This document shows positions 26,821 through 33,975 of a stretch of 51,425 bases of DNA, in pieces (position 1 is the first letter of the stretch; every line of letters begins with the position of its first letter). Position numbers and translations under genes: made by a program. This stretch comes from Candidatus Omnitrophica bacterium CG11_big_fil_rev_8_21_14_0_20_41_12. GTDB lineage: Bacteria > Omnitrophota > Gorgyraeia > Gygaellales > Profunditerraquicolaceae. The notes beneath the pieces are model-generated. The model was given only the letters and a program-made list of their open reading frames with translations. It ran no database searches and was not told where the DNA came from. Location: contig PCWB01000037.1 of the NCBI GenBank assembly GCA_002796135.1, positions 1 to 51,425 on the forward strand, in the 5' to 3' direction.

Positions 26821-28370
26821 GTTTGTCCTGTTTTTTTATTTAATAACCAATAAATAAGCTCTTTAAGCTCTTCCACCCTAAAAAGTAAACAAAACATAAT
26901 GTAAGACAGGCCCCCGCAAAATAATGCCCAGGCAAGATTTAAAGTTTGATTCACCAGGTAGCAGACAGCGGCCATGCAAAAAGAAGCCGCAAAGATACGT
27001 AAAAAGGAAAATAAAATTTTACGCTCATGGAAACCTCCCAGGCGCCTGCCTAGAATAAAAAACAAAAAGAAAAATGTAATTATCCCCGAGATGGAGGTGG
27101 CTAAAGCCAGGCCGCCGATTTTAAGCGGGAACATCAATAACGTATTGAGGATAACATTCATTACCAGGGCAACTCCGGCGATTTTAGTAGGCGTAACTGT
27201 ATCCTTAAGGGCAAAAAAACAGCATTGCAATATTTTTGTTCCGCCGTAAGCGCATAATCCGATACTATAGAAAATCAAAGCATTGCTGGTTAATAATCCT
27301 GATTGAACATCAAATCTTCCCCCGCCGAAAAAAGTAAAGACTATCGGCTGGGCTAAAACCATAAAAAGTGCGCTCATCGGCAACATCACAAAAAAAACTA
27401 CGCGCAATCCCCAAAAAAGAGTAGCTTTAAGATTCTGTTGGTCATCCTCTAATGCCTGTGTTGAAAAAGTAGGCAAAATCGCCTGCGCCACGGCATTACT
27501 AAAAATACCGATGGGGAATTGAATCAGCCGATAGGAAAAATAGAGCACCGCTACGCCTCCTTCTCCCACGATGCCTGCCAATGAACTAAAGATAGAATCA
27601 ACAAAATTATTCAACTGGTAAATCCCGGAACTAGCCAGACGCGGTAACATTAATTTCTTGATCTGGATTACGCCGGGATGTTTAAGCGACCATTTGAATT
27701 TCGGACGAAATCCTTTTTTATATAAAACCGGGATCTGTACTGCCAATTGCAGAATGCCTCCCAGTAAAACTCCGATCGCCAGGCCCGCAGTGCCTTCCCC
27801 TATAAACAAGACACAAATAATTATAGAAATATTTAAAAGACATGGCGCAAATGCCGAAACAGTAAAATTCTTTAATGAGTTGAGCAGAGCCATGGCATAT
27901 GCCGCCAGGCCGATAAGTAAAATATAAGGAAAAATAATCCGGTTGAGATTAATCGTTGCCGCCAGCTTCTCGGGTGAAGCAATAAAACCAGGAGCCAACA
28001 GGCGAACAATCAGCGGAGAAAAAATTATCCCCAATATAGTGATAGCGCTTAGTATAACCGCAAGCAAATTAAGCAGGATATTAGCCAGCTCCCAAAATTC
28101 TTCTTTGGAATGCTTAAGGTTATATTCACTTAAAACCGGGATAATTGCGGCATTCGAAGCCCCTTCACCAACCAGGTCACGGAAAAGATTCGGTATGCGG
28201 AAAGCAATCACAAAAGCCTGGGCATAAATATAGATGCCAAATAGCCGGGCAATAATCATATCCCTGATAAAACCCAGGATACGTGAGATAAGGGTGGCCA
28301 GGCTGATTACCCCTGCAGAGCGGGCAATGGCATGATTATGGCGGTTTAGAGAATATTTGTTTGTTGACAT
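26817..28370 (-). CDS. murJ: Lipid II flippase MurJ (MviN)
   Basis: The 517-residue polytopic protein has about 14 membrane helices in the MOP-exporter fold and flips lipid II across the inner membrane for peptidoglycan synthesis. Family motifs are visible: SLATLISRILGFIRDMIIARLFG near residue 22, then FRIPNLFRDLVGEGASNAAIIPV (the conserved EGA segment), and PRLASSGIYQLNNFVDSIFSSL in the middle. Start is ATG at 28370, in the 55-bp divergent gap shared with rpsT. It heads the run murJ-uvrC-PEGA-GT2 on the minus strand. Confidence 0.93.
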   Translation of the reverse strand: MSTNKYSLNRHNHAIARSAGVISLATLISRILGFIRDMIIARLFGIYIYAQAFVIAFRIPNLFRDLVGEGASNAAIIPVLSEYNLKHSKEEFWELANILLNLLAVILSAITILGIIFSPLIVRLLAPGFIASPEKLAATINLNRIIFPYILLIGLAAYAMALLNSLKNFTVSAFAPCLLNISIIICVLFIGEGTAGLAIGVLLGGILQLAVQIPVLYKKGFRPKFKWSLKHPGVIQIKKLMLPRLASSGIYQLNNFVDSIFSSLAGIVGEGGVAVLYFSYRLIQFPIGIFSNAVAQAILPTFSTQALEDDQQNLKATLFWGLRVVFFVMLPMSALFMVLAQPIVFTFFGGGRFDVQSGLLTSNALIFYSIGLCAYGGTKILQCCFFALKDTVTPTKIAGVALVMNVILNTLLMFPLKIGGLALATSISGIITFFFLFFILGRRLGGFHERKILFSFLRIFAASFCMAAVCYLVNQTLNLAWALFCGGLSYIMFCLLFRVEELKELIYWLLNKKTGQT

Positions 28371-28392
28371 GAGTAATGAATTATGCTAATAA
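28364..28392 (+). promoter_or_regulatory. Predicted sigma-70 promoter of rpsT
   Basis: TTGACA (28364-28369), 17-bp spacer, TAATAA (28387-28392). The -35 overlaps the first codons of divergent murJ. Transcription would start near 28399, with an AGGAGAG ribosome-binding site just before the rpsT ATG. Confidence 0.55.
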
Positions 28393-28425
28393 TATTACCT
28401 TGTTATATTAACCAGGAGAGAACAG

Positions 28426-28689
28426 ATGCCAAGACGTAAAACATCATTAAAAAGTAACCGAGTAAGCAAAAGAAAACATAGCCGCAACCTAAAAATAAAA
28501 GTTCAACTTAAGAAAACAGTTAAGAAATTTCAGGAGCTGCTTTCCGCAAAGAATATCACCGAAGCCAAAATATTTATGCTCAAGGTTTTTTCTCAGTTAG
28601 ATAAAGCAGCCAAAAAAAATATCATCCCTACAGGCACGGCTAACCGCAGAAAATCACGACTCAACCGGCACTTAAACAAATCCCATTAA
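28426..28689 (+). CDS. rpsT: 30S ribosomal protein S20
   Basis: An 87-residue highly basic protein (MPRRKTSLKSNRVSKRKHSR at the start, TGTANRRKSRLNRHLNK at the end), with the S20 three-helix pattern. S20 binds 16S rRNA early in 30S assembly. A strong AGGAGAG lies six bases upstream of ATG. Its last four codons (AAA TCC CAT TAA) form the beginning of a 57-bp tandem repeat that continues downstream. A near-perfect terminator follows inside the 3' end of convergent holA. Confidence 0.95.
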   Translation: MPRRKTSLKSNRVSKRKHSRNLKIKVQLKKTVKKFQELLSAKNITEAKIFMLKVFSQLDKAAKKNIIPTGTANRRKSRLNRHLNKSH

Positions 28690-28804
28690 ATTCCATTATA
28701 AGTCCCGCGAGCGTATCGTTGCTTCTGGCGGGGCAAATCCCATTAAATTCCATTATAAGTCCCGCGAGCGTATCGTTGCTTCTGGCGGGGCAAATCCCAT
28801 TAAA
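28677..28804. repeat. 57-bp tandem repeat, two full copies and a partial third
   Basis: The unit begins CAAATCCCATTAAATTCC and ends CTTCTGGCGGGG. It starts at 28677, 28734 and 28791 (period exactly 57); the third copy diverges after about 14 bases. The two full copies look identical by eye. Each contains a stem CCCGC...GCGGG. The first copy includes the last codons and stop of rpsT, so it arose by duplication at that 3' end. It is not CRISPR-like: no distinct spacers. Confidence 0.9.
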
Positions 28805-28809
28805 CTTCG

Positions 28810-29445
28810 TTAAATCCCGCATAAACTAACCACTAATTTTTCCAAAGCAAAGGCAGGCTTAAGCCTGCCTGTTTTTATCTCTATATCGCAGTTAAGCAGA
28901 AGTTTGAGTTTCCTTCTGGCATCACCGGCAACTATCCCCTGTTTTTCCCAGGAATAACGTAGGCCTCCCAGGATCCGTTCAGGAGCCTCTCCGTTTTTAA
29001 GTAGTTGGTTTAAAATACGTAGCGCAAAATCGGTTTTTCTTAATTCGATCTGCCGGTTTAAAACAAAGGCGTCCGGATTAACTGTTTCCTTAAAACGCAA
29101 AACTGAAGCCCCCGGAGACATCTCTTTAATGAATTTATTTTTATGGTCATACCGCGCAAAATCAAATACTAAAACTATCCGTGGCTGTGGTTTCTTGAAA
29201 AAAGCAAGCAGAAAATCACACGATTCCTCATTAAGCGAATCTGCATCTTTGATAATAATGAGGCGCTTGGCGCCTTTTAGCGGAATCGCTAAAAGGCGCT
29301 CCTGAATATCTTTCAAGGTTATTTCTTTGGCGTATAATGTATCGGAATTGAAATCTTGCAGCTCTTGGGAAAGGAATTCCTGCTTTATCTTTTTAAGCTG
29401 GGTTTCTTTAGACTGGATATCCTGGCCGATAAGTAAATAGACCAT
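28810..29445 (-). CDS. holA: Short DNA polymerase III delta subunit-like protein
   Basis: The ORF track starts too early; ATG at 29445 lies one base past the lptE stop (TAATATG) and yields 211 residues starting MVYLLIGQD. The AAA+-like N-terminal domain follows HolA (IQERLLAIPLKGAKRLIIIK, then a Walker-B-like IVLVFDFARYD), and a helical region with ILNQLLKNGEAPERILGGL corresponds to the middle domain of delta. HolA opens the sliding clamp in the clamp loader. E. coli HolA is 343 residues, so the C-terminal collar domain is reduced or missing. Assignment is by pattern. An rpsT terminator is embedded in its last codons. Confidence 0.7.
   Translation of the reverse strand: MVYLLIGQDIQSKETQLKKIKQEFLSQELQDFNSDTLYAKEITLKDIQERLLAIPLKGAKRLIIIKDADSLNEESCDFLLAFFKKPQPRIVLVFDFARYDHKNKFIKEMSPGASVLRFKETVNPDAFVLNRQIELRKTDFALRILNQLLKNGEAPERILGGLRYSWEKQGIVAGDARRKLKLLLNCDIEIKTGRLKPAFALEKLVVSLCGI
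28851..28876 (+). terminator. Terminator of rpsT, embedded in holA
   Basis: A perfect 20-bp palindrome AGGCAGGCTTAAGCCTGCCT followed by GTTTTTATC on the plus strand. It lies within the 3' coding part of holA on the other strand (codons for GRLKPA), so one sequence serves as terminator and protein code. Confidence 0.8.
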
Positions 29446-29446
29446 A

Positions 29447-30022
29447 TTACCATTGTTCAACTGTGCGCTCGACAATACGACGGGCAAGGTCTTCAATAGC
29501 ATTATTTACCGCTGTATTTTCACTTACCACAATCACGCTACTCCCTGAGATTGCATTACTGACAAAATAAGAATAATTTCCGTTAAAATTATTCTCCTGC
29601 CAGAGCAATTTATTTTCTTGAGTATCCCAGAGGCTTAAATTCACATAAATATTAATACGATATTCAGCAACGTCTTCGCCGCCGGAGGAATAAGTTAAAG
29701 GGTCTTTACGATATTCTATTAATTCACCCTTGAGCACCAGATCTGCCTGATCTTCCTTAATCGGCTTGAGGTTACCGTCAAAAAGATACTTATTAACTAC
29801 TTTTCTCGTAATATCAGTTTCCAGCATCGGACGATAGATGCGGTATTTATTAGCCGTATAAGCTTCCTGAGTTATATCTACTTTATTTAAGAACGGAGCG
29901 ATATAAATTGTTTTATATTTCCCGTAAATCATGGAACGGGTAGTATAGCCACATCCGGTCAAAACAACACCTAATAAGCAACATGTAGCAACCTTAAGAA
30001 AAAAGTTAATTCTATTTTTCAT
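29447..30022 (-). CDS. lptE: LptE-like LPS-assembly lipoprotein
   Basis: The 191-residue product has a lipoprotein signal (CCLLGVVLTGCGY, lipobox Cys near residue 24) and the LptE pattern: TIYIAPFLNKVD after the anchor, then LETDITRKVVNKYLFDGNLK, ADLVLKGELIEYRKDPLTYS and a C-terminal EDLARRIVERTVEQW. LptE plugs the LptD barrel that inserts LPS in the outer membrane. It is adjacent to holA, as in E. coli, where lptE-holA is a conserved pair (known synteny). It overlaps bamD by 11 bases. Confidence 0.85.
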   Translation of the reverse strand: MKNRINFFLKVATCCLLGVVLTGCGYTTRSMIYGKYKTIYIAPFLNKVDITQEAYTANKYRIYRPMLETDITRKVVNKYLFDGNLKPIKEDQADLVLKGELIEYRKDPLTYSSGGEDVAEYRINIYVNLSLWDTQENKLLWQENNFNGNYSYFVSNAISGSSVIVVSENTAVNNAIEDLARRIVERTVEQW

Positions 30023-30959
30023 TTTTCCGCTCCATCATCTGTAATCTGGCGATAGCCTCACCAGCCCAAGGGCTTTCCGGGTGATTGTCGATTATATCAT
30101 TATAATATATTTTTGCCGAATCAAAGGCTTTTTGTTTCTCATAAAAGGAGGCAATATCATAACTGGCTTTTGCTTCTTTCTCTCTGATGGCATCGATATT
30201 CTTCTGCGCATCTAAAGAAAGTATGGCATCCGGATGCTCTCTTACAAACTCCTCAAATCTTTCCTTAGCATCCTGTGCTGCTCCCTGATCATAGTCAGCC
30301 CCTTTAGACAAACTTCCCCGGCAGGAGGCGATCTGGAATTTTGCCGCAGATGCCCACTCGCTATCCGGGTAACGGGAAACTACTTTGTTAAACTCCTCTT
30401 CGGCTTCGTAATAACGTAAAAGTCCTTTCAAAACCAAACCTAATTTATATTGTGCTTGGGGCGCCAAGGGGCCGTAAGTAGAATTTTCCACGACCTTCCC
30501 AAATATCTCGATCGCTGGATTATCCACAGGCAGATCTATACCCAGGACCTTGCGTTTTTCTCCGGCCATAAACCTCTCGGCAATTTTATACTCTTTGCCG
30601 ATAATCTCCTGAATACGTTCGGAAAACGGATATTTGTCAATCACCATCTGGTAAGCCAGATATGCCTCGTAAGCCTTGCCCTGCGCCTCCTCTGTTAAAC
30701 CCAAGTAATACTGGCTTTCCGCAGCCTCTGCTGATTTAGGATAGGCTTTAAGCAGCTTACGAAACTCACGCTTAGCCTCTTCATATTTATTAATATCGAA
30801 ATAAGATTTGGCATAGGCAAACTGTTCCTTAGGATTATCCTTGGGCAGGTTCTTGGGATTAACCCACTTACCGCTCTTAGGAGTCCAAATCCAGAAAGAA
30901 TATGCCGGCTGGATAGAAAGCAAAGAAATTATTAACAAACTTAAGATTATACGCTTCAT
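30012..30959 (-). CDS. bamD: BamD-like outer-membrane assembly lipoprotein/TPR protein
   Basis: Start chosen at MKRIILSLLII (ATG at 30959), which gives a clean signal peptide ending PAYSF; the ORF track adds seven residues. Tetratricopeptide repeats run through the ~315-residue protein: FAYAKSYFDINKYEEAKREF, ESQYYLGLTEEAQGKAYEAY, APQAQYKLGLVLKGLLRYYE, and a C-terminal one with SPWAGEAIARL. BamD docks beta-barrel proteins at the BAM complex. No cysteine lipobox is visible at the cleavage site, unlike typical BamD, so it may be soluble periplasmic. It lies upstream of lptE in the same transcript, so two outer-membrane biogenesis steps are co-encoded. Confidence 0.8.
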   Translation of the reverse strand: MKRIILSLLIISLLSIQPAYSFWIWTPKSGKWVNPKNLPKDNPKEQFAYAKSYFDINKYEEAKREFRKLLKAYPKSAEAAESQYYLGLTEEAQGKAYEAYLAYQMVIDKYPFSERIQEIIGKEYKIAERFMAGEKRKVLGIDLPVDNPAIEIFGKVVENSTYGPLAPQAQYKLGLVLKGLLRYYEAEEEFNKVVSRYPDSEWASAAKFQIASCRGSLSKGADYDQGAAQDAKERFEEFVREHPDAILSLDAQKNIDAIREKEAKASYDIASFYEKQKAFDSAKIYYNDIIDNHPESPWAGEAIARLQMMERKNEK

Positions 30960-31061
30960 AATGTTAGGATTCCCCGTCAAGGCAATTGCCTATTTTCGGG
31001 AATAAAAAAGTTGGAGATGATTTTTACAACCTTTTCAATTTAGCATAGCCGGGGGGCTTTG

Positions 31062-32474
31062 TCAAAGACAAATATAAGCAAGCGGCAGTTTAACCAGCAG
31101 GGCATTGATATTTAAAAGCAGATTAATTAACAAAGAGGTAGGCATGCTGATTAAATGAGCTAAGACAGGACTAATCAGCGCTGATAAAACCAAAGTAAAC
31201 CCGCATAAAGTAATTAAAGTAGCTAAAGGAACAATCAAAATATTGGCCAGAACAGTGACCGGAGCAATAATCCCGAAATTAAAGACAATAATCCCCAAGG
31301 TGCCGATCCAGGCGGAAAAAGAAACTAAACAGCCTTGGCCAATCGATTTCCAGATCTTATTTTTGTAAACCCGCAGGCCAATTAACGCTTCAAGTTTCGG
31401 GTAAAGATAAACGATTGCCAATACGCTGATAAAAGATAATTGAAAACCTATATCAAAAAGCTGGCCCGGATTAATGGTCAAAATAAATAAAGCCGAAATT
31501 GCCAAAGAATTATATATATCCGGGCTTCTTTTAAAAAGGTAAGCGGATAAAAAAATTACTCCCATAAGCGTAGCGCGCATAACCGGGTCACTGGCCCCGG
31601 TGATCAGGCAATAGATCAACAAACAAGCTATCGTCAGGATAATTCGCGCGATACGCCGAAAACGTAAAACCTTGAGTAATAAATTAATAATAAAGGCAAC
31701 AATACCTACATTAAAACCACTAACCACCAGAATATGCACTGTGCCGCTTCTAACAAAAGAATTATTCACCAACCAGGAGATGCCGCGCTTTTGGCCTAAA
31801 ACCATAGCACAAAGAATTCCCGCAGGTAAATCCGTGAGATTACGCCTAATCACCTCCTCCATTTTAGTACGCAGCCATAATGAATGGTTTATCAATTTCG
31901 AACCGCGATTACCGGGATGCTGAATAATTTGCCGGGGATCATCTAAGCGCATTATCAAATAAACTCCCCTCCGCGCCAGAAAATCTTTATAACCACGACC
32001 AGAAGCAAAATTATACGGTCGGGTTAAATTACCCATCAAAGTCAGCTGATCCCCATAACTTAATTTCCGGATAAAGCTTAATTTAACTAATAATTTACCG
32101 CAAGCTGGCCATTTTAATCTATTATTTTGGGCCTCCTGCACACGGAAAACAAACTGAAGATACTGATTCTTTAATTCCGGCTGGCTATCGATAAATCCGC
32201 TTAAGCGATAAAGAGAGCTATCTTTATATAAAACAAAATTATGAATATGGTCCTTGGGCAGGATGCGTGAATTCTTCAGGTTCAAGGCCCCTGCAAATAG
32301 CACTAAAACTAACACCGGGATCCAAAACACAAAATTCTTTCTTCGCAGCAAGATCGCACCGATAAAAATTGCAGCTGCTAATCCCATGATTGGCCAAAAA
32401 CTAAACCGTATAAGATTGGCTAAAACAATCCCCCAGCAATAAAATACAGTTAATACTAACGACGGGCGCATCAT
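31062..32474 (-). CDS. comEC: ComEC-like DNA-uptake channel, short form
   Basis: The 470-residue membrane protein has an N-terminal OB-like domain (YRLSGFIDSQPELKNQYLQF), and the ComEC channel core with HILVVSGFNVGIVAF, GASDPVMRATLMGVIF (family: ASxxRA) and IGFQLSFISVLAI. It lacks the C-terminal metallo-beta-lactamase-like nuclease domain present in full-length ComEC (about 750 residues). ComEC transports one DNA strand into the cytoplasm. Short forms occur in several lineages. It overlaps comEA by four bases; both are downstream of the shared GTTAGA-N15-CGTCTA element. Confidence 0.88.
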   Translation of the reverse strand: MMRPSLVLTVFYCWGIVLANLIRFSFWPIMGLAAAIFIGAILLRRKNFVFWIPVLVLVLFAGALNLKNSRILPKDHIHNFVLYKDSSLYRLSGFIDSQPELKNQYLQFVFRVQEAQNNRLKWPACGKLLVKLSFIRKLSYGDQLTLMGNLTRPYNFASGRGYKDFLARRGVYLIMRLDDPRQIIQHPGNRGSKLINHSLWLRTKMEEVIRRNLTDLPAGILCAMVLGQKRGISWLVNNSFVRSGTVHILVVSGFNVGIVAFIINLLLKVLRFRRIARIILTIACLLIYCLITGASDPVMRATLMGVIFLSAYLFKRSPDIYNSLAISALFILTINPGQLFDIGFQLSFISVLAIVYLYPKLEALIGLRVYKNKIWKSIGQGCLVSFSAWIGTLGIIVFNFGIIAPVTVLANILIVPLATLITLCGFTLVLSALISPVLAHLISMPTSLLINLLLNINALLVKLPLAYICL

Positions 32475-32800
32475 TCCACAAAAAAAACTTCTTTTAATTT
32501 CTCATAACGCTGATTTCCAATCCCTTTGATATTTTTTAGCTCATCCAAACTGGAAAACTCATGATGCAGATTGCGAAATTCAATGATACGCTGGGCCAGC
32601 TTAGGGGGAACACACCTGATCCCGGATAACTCATCAAGAGTTACCCGGTTAATATTGATCTTGGCTAATTGAATTTGCGGAATAATTATTTTCTCAATAT
32701 GCCTGTTGACTTTAATTAAATTACTCAAGATCAAACCGCAAAACGCCAGGCCTAAAACAAATAAAATTACTTTCCTTTCTTCGGGGGTAAGATTAAGCAT
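32471..32800 (-). CDS. comEA: ComEA-like helix-hairpin-helix DNA-binding protein
   Basis: A 109-residue protein with a single N-terminal membrane helix (KVILFVLGLAFCGLILSNLI), a short linker, and a tandem helix-hairpin-helix module at the C-terminus (ININRVTLDELSGIRCVPPK, then SSLDELKNIKGIGNQRYEKL). ComEA binds incoming double-stranded DNA outside the inner membrane and hands it to ComEC. The 4-bp overlap with comEC indicates a dedicated competence operon. The promoter-like element at 32818-32848 ends 17 bases before the ATG. Confidence 0.88.
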   Translation of the reverse strand: MLNLTPEERKVILFVLGLAFCGLILSNLIKVNRHIEKIIIPQIQLAKININRVTLDELSGIRCVPPKLAQRIIEFRNLHHEFSSLDELKNIKGIGNQRYEKLKEVFFVE

Positions 32801-32817
32801 AAATAATCCTCTTTACC

Positions 32818-32848
32818 TCAATAGACGTAAAAACCCCAATAATCTAAC
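32818..32848 (-). promoter_or_regulatory. GTTAGA-N15-CGTCTATTGA element 1 (comEA-comEC)
   Basis: Minus strand: GTTAGA, exactly 15 bases, CGTCTATTGA, then 17 bases to the comEA ATG. Identical in both boxes and spacing to elements at 33900 and 37655. The -10-like CGTC/TCTA and the spacing resemble ECF-sigma promoters; this is inference. Confidence 0.65.
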
Positions 32849-32856
32849 TATTTTCT

Positions 32857-32885
32857 TTGCAATTTACAGGCCTTTTGTGTATACT
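32857..32885 (+). promoter_or_regulatory. Promoter for leaderless response regulator mRNA
   Basis: TTGCAA (32857-32862), 17-bp spacer, TATACT (32880-32885). Six bases separate the -10 from the ATG, so the A of ATG at 32892 falls on the expected +1. No Shine-Dalgarno sequence is present. Confidence 0.65.
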
Positions 32886-32891
32886 TTAGTC

Positions 32892-33263
32892 ATGCCGAAG
32901 ATCCTAATTATTGACGATGATTACAATATCGCCAAAAATAGTAGGGAAGAATTAGTTAAGGCAGGCTATGAGGTAGTGGTTGCCTATAGCGCCAAAGAGG
33001 GGATAGAAAAGTTAAAAATTGAAAAACCGGATTGCGTGCTCCTGGATTTAATGCTGCCGGATGAAAGCGGATTCAAAGTCGCTCAAGATATAAAAAACCT
33101 GCCGGAATTTATTAATATTCCGATTATCGCTACCTCCCTGAAACATGAAGCAATTGATAAGCATATCGCGGCCAAAAGCGGAATCACCGTCTATGCCGAA
33201 AAACCCCTCGATTACCAAAGATTACTCTTCGATATTAAGGATGTCTTAGAGGGGACGTCCTGA
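32892..33263 (+). CDS. Single-domain response regulator (REC)
   Basis: The ORF track starts 62 codons too early; ATG at 32892 begins MPKILIIDDDYNIAKNSREE. The 123-residue receiver domain has the acidic pair/triplet (DDD, residues 7-9), the phospho-accepting Asp in CVLLDLMLPDESGF near residue 52, a Thr/Ser switch residue in IIATSLKHE and Lys in VYAEKPLDY. There is no output domain, so it signals by protein contact. No histidine kinase is nearby. The last residues (GTS, stop) are encoded by the left inverted repeat of the transposase unit. It appears to be translated from a leaderless mRNA. Confidence 0.88.
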   Translation: MPKILIIDDDYNIAKNSREELVKAGYEVVVAYSAKEGIEKLKIEKPDCVLLDLMLPDESGFKVAQDIKNLPEFINIPIIATSLKHEAIDKHIAAKSGITVYAEKPLDYQRLLFDIKDVLEGTS

Positions 33264-33291
33264 AAGGGGACGTGCCAAAAAGGGACACCCT
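33251..33291. repeat. Left inverted repeat of the REP-type transposase unit
   Basis: A 41-bp element: GGGGACGTCCTGAA, a 15-bp addition containing GGGGACGTGCC, and AAGGGACACCCT. Its ends match the right repeat (33946-33971) in reverse complement. It contains the stop codon of the response regulator and ends one base before the transposase stop. Confidence 0.85.
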
Positions 33292-33292
33292 A

Positions 33293-33880
33293 TTAAATAT
33301 GAAATTCCTTATCCAAAACATCTTCATACGGCCTTCCCTGCGAAACATAATTAACATATAATTCCCTTCGTTTTTCGTCAGTATCAGCAAGATTTAAATA
33401 TAGAGGATTCAATAATTTAACTACGTCGTTTCTCTCACCCTTTGCATATAATAAATAGCTACTCCAGCGATATTTAAAAAACTCCGATATTATCTTGGAT
33501 CTCAAGGGATTCCTTTCGATATACCGGCCGCATTCCAAAAGATAAGCGTCATTATCAATTAACTTGCTTTTATAACGATTCTGAAAAATAAAACCTACCG
33601 AAAGATATTTTTTCCTAAAACAACTGGCGTACCCTTGTAAAATTGCCTGCATAAACTTTGGTAGATCCGCTGCTTTCGTGGCTTTAATCAATAAATGGAT
33701 GTGATTAATCATAAGGCAATAATGAAAAATAGAAATTTCAAATCTTGCTAAATTGTCGGATACAATATCTAAAAAACATTGATTATCTTCTTCGTCTCCA
33801 AACAACATCCTCCTATCGATACCTCTGGTAACAACATGGTAACATCCTCCATCAACTAATCTTCTGGCATCTCTAGGCAT
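33293..33880 (-). CDS. REP-associated tyrosine transposase (IS200-like, HUH)
   Basis: The 195-residue protein is a RAYT/Y1_Tnp family nuclease. N-terminus MPRDARRLVDGGCYHVVTRG is typical. The HUH metal motif is HIHLLIK in YCLMINHIHLLIKATK (about residue 62). The catalytic Tyr should be in AYLLECGRYIERNPLRS (about residue 118). Such enzymes nick single-stranded DNA at palindromic repeats and are thought to spread REP sequences. It is flanked by 26/41-bp inverted repeats that abut the response regulator and leuS, so the unit is probably mobile. A 31-bp GTTAGA-N15-CGTCTATTGA element lies 19 bases upstream of its start codon. Confidence 0.9.
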   Translation of the reverse strand: MPRDARRLVDGGCYHVVTRGIDRRMLFGDEEDNQCFLDIVSDNLARFEISIFHYCLMINHIHLLIKATKAADLPKFMQAILQGYASCFRKKYLSVGFIFQNRYKSKLIDNDAYLLECGRYIERNPLRSKIISEFFKYRWSSYLLYAKGERNDVVKLLNPLYLNLADTDEKRRELYVNYVSQGRPYEDVLDKEFHI

Positions 33881-33899
33881 AAAAAACCCTCCTTCTGCT

Positions 33900-33930
33900 T
33901 CAATAGACGCAAAAGGAAGGCAAATCTAAC
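33900..33930 (-). promoter_or_regulatory. GTTAGA-N15-CGTCTATTGA element 2 (transposase)
   Basis: Minus strand GTTAGA, 15 bases, CGTCTATTGA, then 19 bases to the RAYT ATG with an AGGAGGG ribosome-binding site between. Same boxes and spacing as the comEA and HTH-ORF elements. Confidence 0.65.
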
Positions 33931-33945
33931 AATTATTTTATTACA

Positions 33946-33971
33946 AGGGTGTCCCTTTTCAGGACGTCCCC
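33946..33971. repeat. Right inverted repeat of the REP-type transposase unit
   Basis: 26 bp, reverse complement GGGGACGTCCTGAAAAGGGACACCCT; matches the outer and inner parts of the left repeat without its 15-bp addition. It ends four bases before the leuS stop codon. Confidence 0.85.
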
Positions 33972-33975
33972 GCTA

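Noticed and set aside
28677-28804. Possible CRISPR array
   Set aside because: Repeat units are contiguous 57-mers without unique spacers and no cas genes are present.
31062-32474. ComEC truncated by mutation
   Set aside because: The protein ends cleanly and short ComEC forms without the nuclease domain are known; no lactamase-like remnant is visible downstream.
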